Assembly (NCBI RefSeq): GCF_001642475.1
Contig: NW_019173941.1
Span: 372,001-436,000, forward strand
DNA length: 64,000 nucleotides
Reading direction: 5' to 3'
DNA from: Fonsecaea monophora
Lineage: Eukaryota; Ascomycota; Eurotiomycetes; Chaetothyriales; Herpotrichiellaceae
Position numbers and translations under genes: made by a program. Under the pieces are notes generated by a model. It made no database searches. It saw only the letters and a list, made by a program, of their open reading frames with translations, and was not told the origin of the DNA. This document shows, one piece after another, positions 61,338 to 64,000 of the stretch (its first letter is position 1; each line of letters opens with the position of its first letter).

Positions 61338-63267
61338 GGTTGGGAAGGGGGCAGAGGGACTAATAATGGGGGAGATATCGTGTTAAGTCGTCGGGAGGGT
61401 TTGGCTTTGTGCTGAATGCAGGGTCGATGTCGTTATAGATCTGGCCTTGAGCTGGTTTTAAGACTAGGAATCGAATGTGGAATCAGGCTTATCTGGTGCC
61501 TCGATATTTGCGATATCCGATATGCGATGGGCGATCTGCAACCAGGTGGAGACTCGATTGCACGATGATAGCGAACAAAGGGATCGTAGGGCAAAAGGCA
61601 ATCGAGGAGATGTATACGTCACTGAGTGATAAGTGTGCTGTTGATTGTGTGAGAGTTCGATCTGCGCCTTGGTGTCTCGGGTTGTGGCTGGCCTTGTGCT
61701 GCAGGCTCCTTTTCCCATGCGACAGCAAGAACGAGGCCTTGAATATGTTTCTTGTGTGGCGTGGCTAAAAGGCAAAGGAAGAGAACAAGCTAGAAGCACA
61801 AAATTTGCCCCAGTCGAGGTTGAGGCTGAGTACTTGTACTTTGTCCTAGGATGTTTCATGCTGGTGGTGCCTCTTCTCCTCGTGCCTCCACCTCCCCATT
61901 TTCCTTTCTGGACTCGATCCATCTCATCGGACCAGGGATCGCGATTGGAGAGGGCGAATCCGCATGCGCTAGCCGCCCAATCGGGGTTGGATGACGATGA
62001 TCTTTGCCTCAGCACGAAAGTGCCACCAAGAAACCTGACGAAGCTGGCGGGGGATGGCAGCTGTTCCGGTTTGAAGCCTCGGGCTCTGGAGCAGCCATCC
62101 GGCCAAATCAAAGACACGCGAGACACGTTGGGGCGTTTCTGGCGCGTGCGGGATGACGGGTCCACAAAGTCACTTGACTGGCAAAAATCAAAGAGCCGAC
62201 AATGGTGACCCCATGATTCTCTCCGCGATCGAGGAGGGTATTGCCTTGCAGGTTTTGCCAGGCACCATCAAGAGATCTCTTTGATCCGTGTCCGTCATGG
62301 GTCATGGATTAGGACATTGTCGATGAGACGAAGCGAGGGGCAAACAAAGCAACTGGTGGCTGGTGGTGGCACTCGAGTACCAAAAGAAATAAACGATGAT
62401 GACCGAAAATGACCTCATCTGTGCGCAGCCTCGTGTCCCACTCTCAGCCAATGACAAGCGACGAGGCTGAACACAATCAGTGCCCGGTCCGAGGCTTTTC
62501 CTGAACACAGCGTATTGGGGGCATCAGAGTGGTTTCTCACTTGTCCAAGTAGATTGTTTTTTGACTCTTGAGGCATTTGACCAGAAAAGACTCTGAAACA
62601 GAGTGTGGCAATAGCCAATGCTGGCAGCACCAGGCGAGGATATGTACCTCTTCGCATCGAGTGGTGACAAGTGGCTGTGTAAAACATGTCCCGTGATTGG
62701 TGGTGGCGCTGGGACCGGGACACGTATCGAATCTCCTTGCACAAGCATCGCACGAAAGGGCTGGGTGTTTGGACGAGATCCGTTTCTATGCGATACGATA
62801 ACGAGGTCCACGTCCGCACTGTCGAGCACGCATCCTCCCTACCCGCACACTCTTTGATGCCATAGCTTTATCGCTTCTCGTCTGTAGCAATGTCGCTCGT
62901 TGCAGTGTATACAAGGTACTCGACACTATTAACCGGATACCGATGCTTTTATTGTTCCGGTATGTGTGATAAGATGAAATGTCTAAGCTGCCCTGTCCAA
63001 CCACGAACCCACCAAAACAGAGCCCAAGATCTGCTACAGATCTGAGGCCTGATATTTGAGATGAACGTTTGTCAGTAAAAGAGAGATCGAAGCCACAGAC
63101 TTAGTAGAGCCAGTAACAATAGTCACATCACCCCTGTGGGGGAAGCTCAGAAGCACTCGAATTCCCGCGCTGGGAGCAAGCGTTGCCTTAGCACAGTAGG
63201 TTCAGCACAATCCTGGCAACTCACTTCCGCCCTTTCCCCACAGACCTGTATACCTCGTTCCCCTCGA
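61338..63267. other. 1.9 kb intergenic, no supported gene
   Basis: Frames of 187 codons (plus, 61645-62208) and 233 codons (minus, 61464-62165) overlap each other and lack any motif, so I treat both as chance. Confidence 0.5.
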
Positions 63268-64000
63268 TTACAACTTTGCTTCCACACTCTTCTCCACACT
63301 CTTTACCGAGCCCTCAACCTCCTTCTCCATTTCCTTCAAGGCTTCGGTGGTGCTGCCCTTTTGCGAAGCCTGATACATCAAGATACGGCTGACCTGGACG
63401 GTACCAACAAGGAAGAGACAGAAGTTGACAGCAGCAAGTCTGTTGAGTTGATATAGTGTCAGTATTGCCAATTCACAGACTGTACACATTGAATCATGCA
63501 TATTCTAGATATTGTAGAAGTCCCATGGATAAGCGGGGGAAAGTCAAAACTCACAGCAAGTTCTTCGGTCGAATGATAAAGCACCATCTCGTCCAGATGG
63601 AGCCTGTGGCCATGAGAGCCAAGTTTTGTGTCAATGACAGTTTCTCGGCTGGGCGGAGGAAGTCTGATGCGCCTGCAAGGACGACACCCCATTTCATGAT
63701 AGGAGCCCTGGAACAGCGACCCGCGTTAGCATCCGTGTATTTCGTTGTCCAGCCAAACTACCACATATTTCCAGGTATCCAAAACGCAGGTAAGCAATCT
63801 TTGTACGAAAGCGCTGGAGTCATACCAGAAATGCACTGTTTTTATGCCGACCTCACTGGTCCAAAGTCTCTGAAACAGAGATTGCTGCGGCGCACCCTCA
63901 ACGGCCGGGTTCGCCGCAGTGCCCTGCCATCGTCGAAATACGGGGTTTCTCAGCTGGAAAGGTGCACGGGAAGTGAAGGAAGTCGTGGATTGTCTGGCGG
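63268..64000 (-). CDS. Mitochondrial pyruvate carrier subunit (Mpc2/Mpc3 type), 5' end off the window
   Basis: MPC subunits form a heterodimer in the inner mitochondrial membrane that imports pyruvate. Visible exons: 63826 to the window edge, 63555-63707 and 63268-63439; introns 118 and 115 nt. The joined sequence has the family signature VGIKTVHFWAPIMKWGVVLA, then GASDFLRPAEKLSLTQNLAL, TGSIWTRWCFIIRPKNLLLA and AVNFCLFLVGTVQVSRILMY. These are the three short helices of Mpc2-like proteins. The part before them is rich in Arg, Ser and Thr (ARQSTTSFTSRAPFQLRNPV), like a targeting sequence. The start codon lies beyond position 64000. The C-terminal tail is a charged helix (KEMEKEVEGSVKSVEKSVEA). 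Confidence 0.92.

Noticed and set aside
61464..62165. 233-codon minus-strand frame and the 187-codon plus-strand frame over it
   Set aside because: Both are long only because stops are rare here; no domain, no codon bias and no splice support.

Overview
The window is nuclear DNA of a filamentous ascomycete (Pezizomycotina). Evidence: compact genes, 49-124 nt GT-AG introns in most genes with CTRAC-like branch points, CT-rich leaders before start codons, roughly 50% GC, and a gene set typical of moulds (Skt5/Chs4 regulator of chitin synthase, GH76 Dfg5/Dcw1, CYP52 P450, CRY-DASH, fused Arg5,6, homoaconitase, quelling-type Argonaute). Eurotiomycetes, perhaps Chaetothyriales, is my impression from protein similarity and is not proven. 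I see no intact transposon, CRISPR array, tRNA or rRNA. Exon models below were built by hand from splice signals, reading phase and family conservation; in nearly all of them the exon lengths sum to a whole number of codons.

Layout. 0.6-5.5 kb: histone chaperone asf1 (-) and 3'-end-processing factor rna14 (+) diverge from a 0.6 kb promoter. 6.9-10.7 kb: an Argonaute (+) with an intact DEDH slicer tetrad and what look like two alternative first exons. 11.9-14.6 kb: two membrane-protein genes (-), one with a 22-nt microexon. 16.5-18.2 kb: a CYP52-type P450 (-). 19.7-21.6 kb: CRY-DASH (-). 24.3-25.6 kb: a two-finger C2H2 transcription factor (-), followed by a 6.2 kb stretch without recognisable genes. 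31.9-32.7 kb: an F-box/2EXR-like protein (-). 33.6-36.2 kb: homoaconitase of lysine synthesis (-), with a GC-AG intron and a tandem acceptor. 37.3-37.9 kb: Fmp46-like mitochondrial redox protein (+). 40.5-42.0 kb: GPI-anchored GH76 mannosidase (+). 42.4-42.9 kb: cbp4, a bc1-complex assembly factor, in three small exons (-). 44.2-44.8 kb: synaptobrevin (+). 46.0-48.7 kb: arg5,6 (+). 49.6-52.0 kb: meiotic cohesin rec8 (+). 53.6-57.0 kb: skt5/chs4 with a CaaX box (+). 57.8-59.9 kb: phenol-hydroxylase-type FAD monooxygenase (-). 60.6-61.3 kb: two small proteins (-). From 63.3 kb to the window edge: a mitochondrial pyruvate carrier subunit, cut off at its 5' end (-).

The genes are mostly unrelated housekeeping genes, not a cluster. 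Loose themes are mitochondrial function (homoaconitase, Fmp46, Cbp4, Arg5,6, MPC) and cell wall or secretion (GH76, Skt5, synaptobrevin). The most unusual structure is the 5' end of the Argonaute gene, where two low-complexity, distantly similar first exons, each behind its own CT-rich leader, can join the same ArgoN-PAZ-PIWI body. I did not find a wholly new system.
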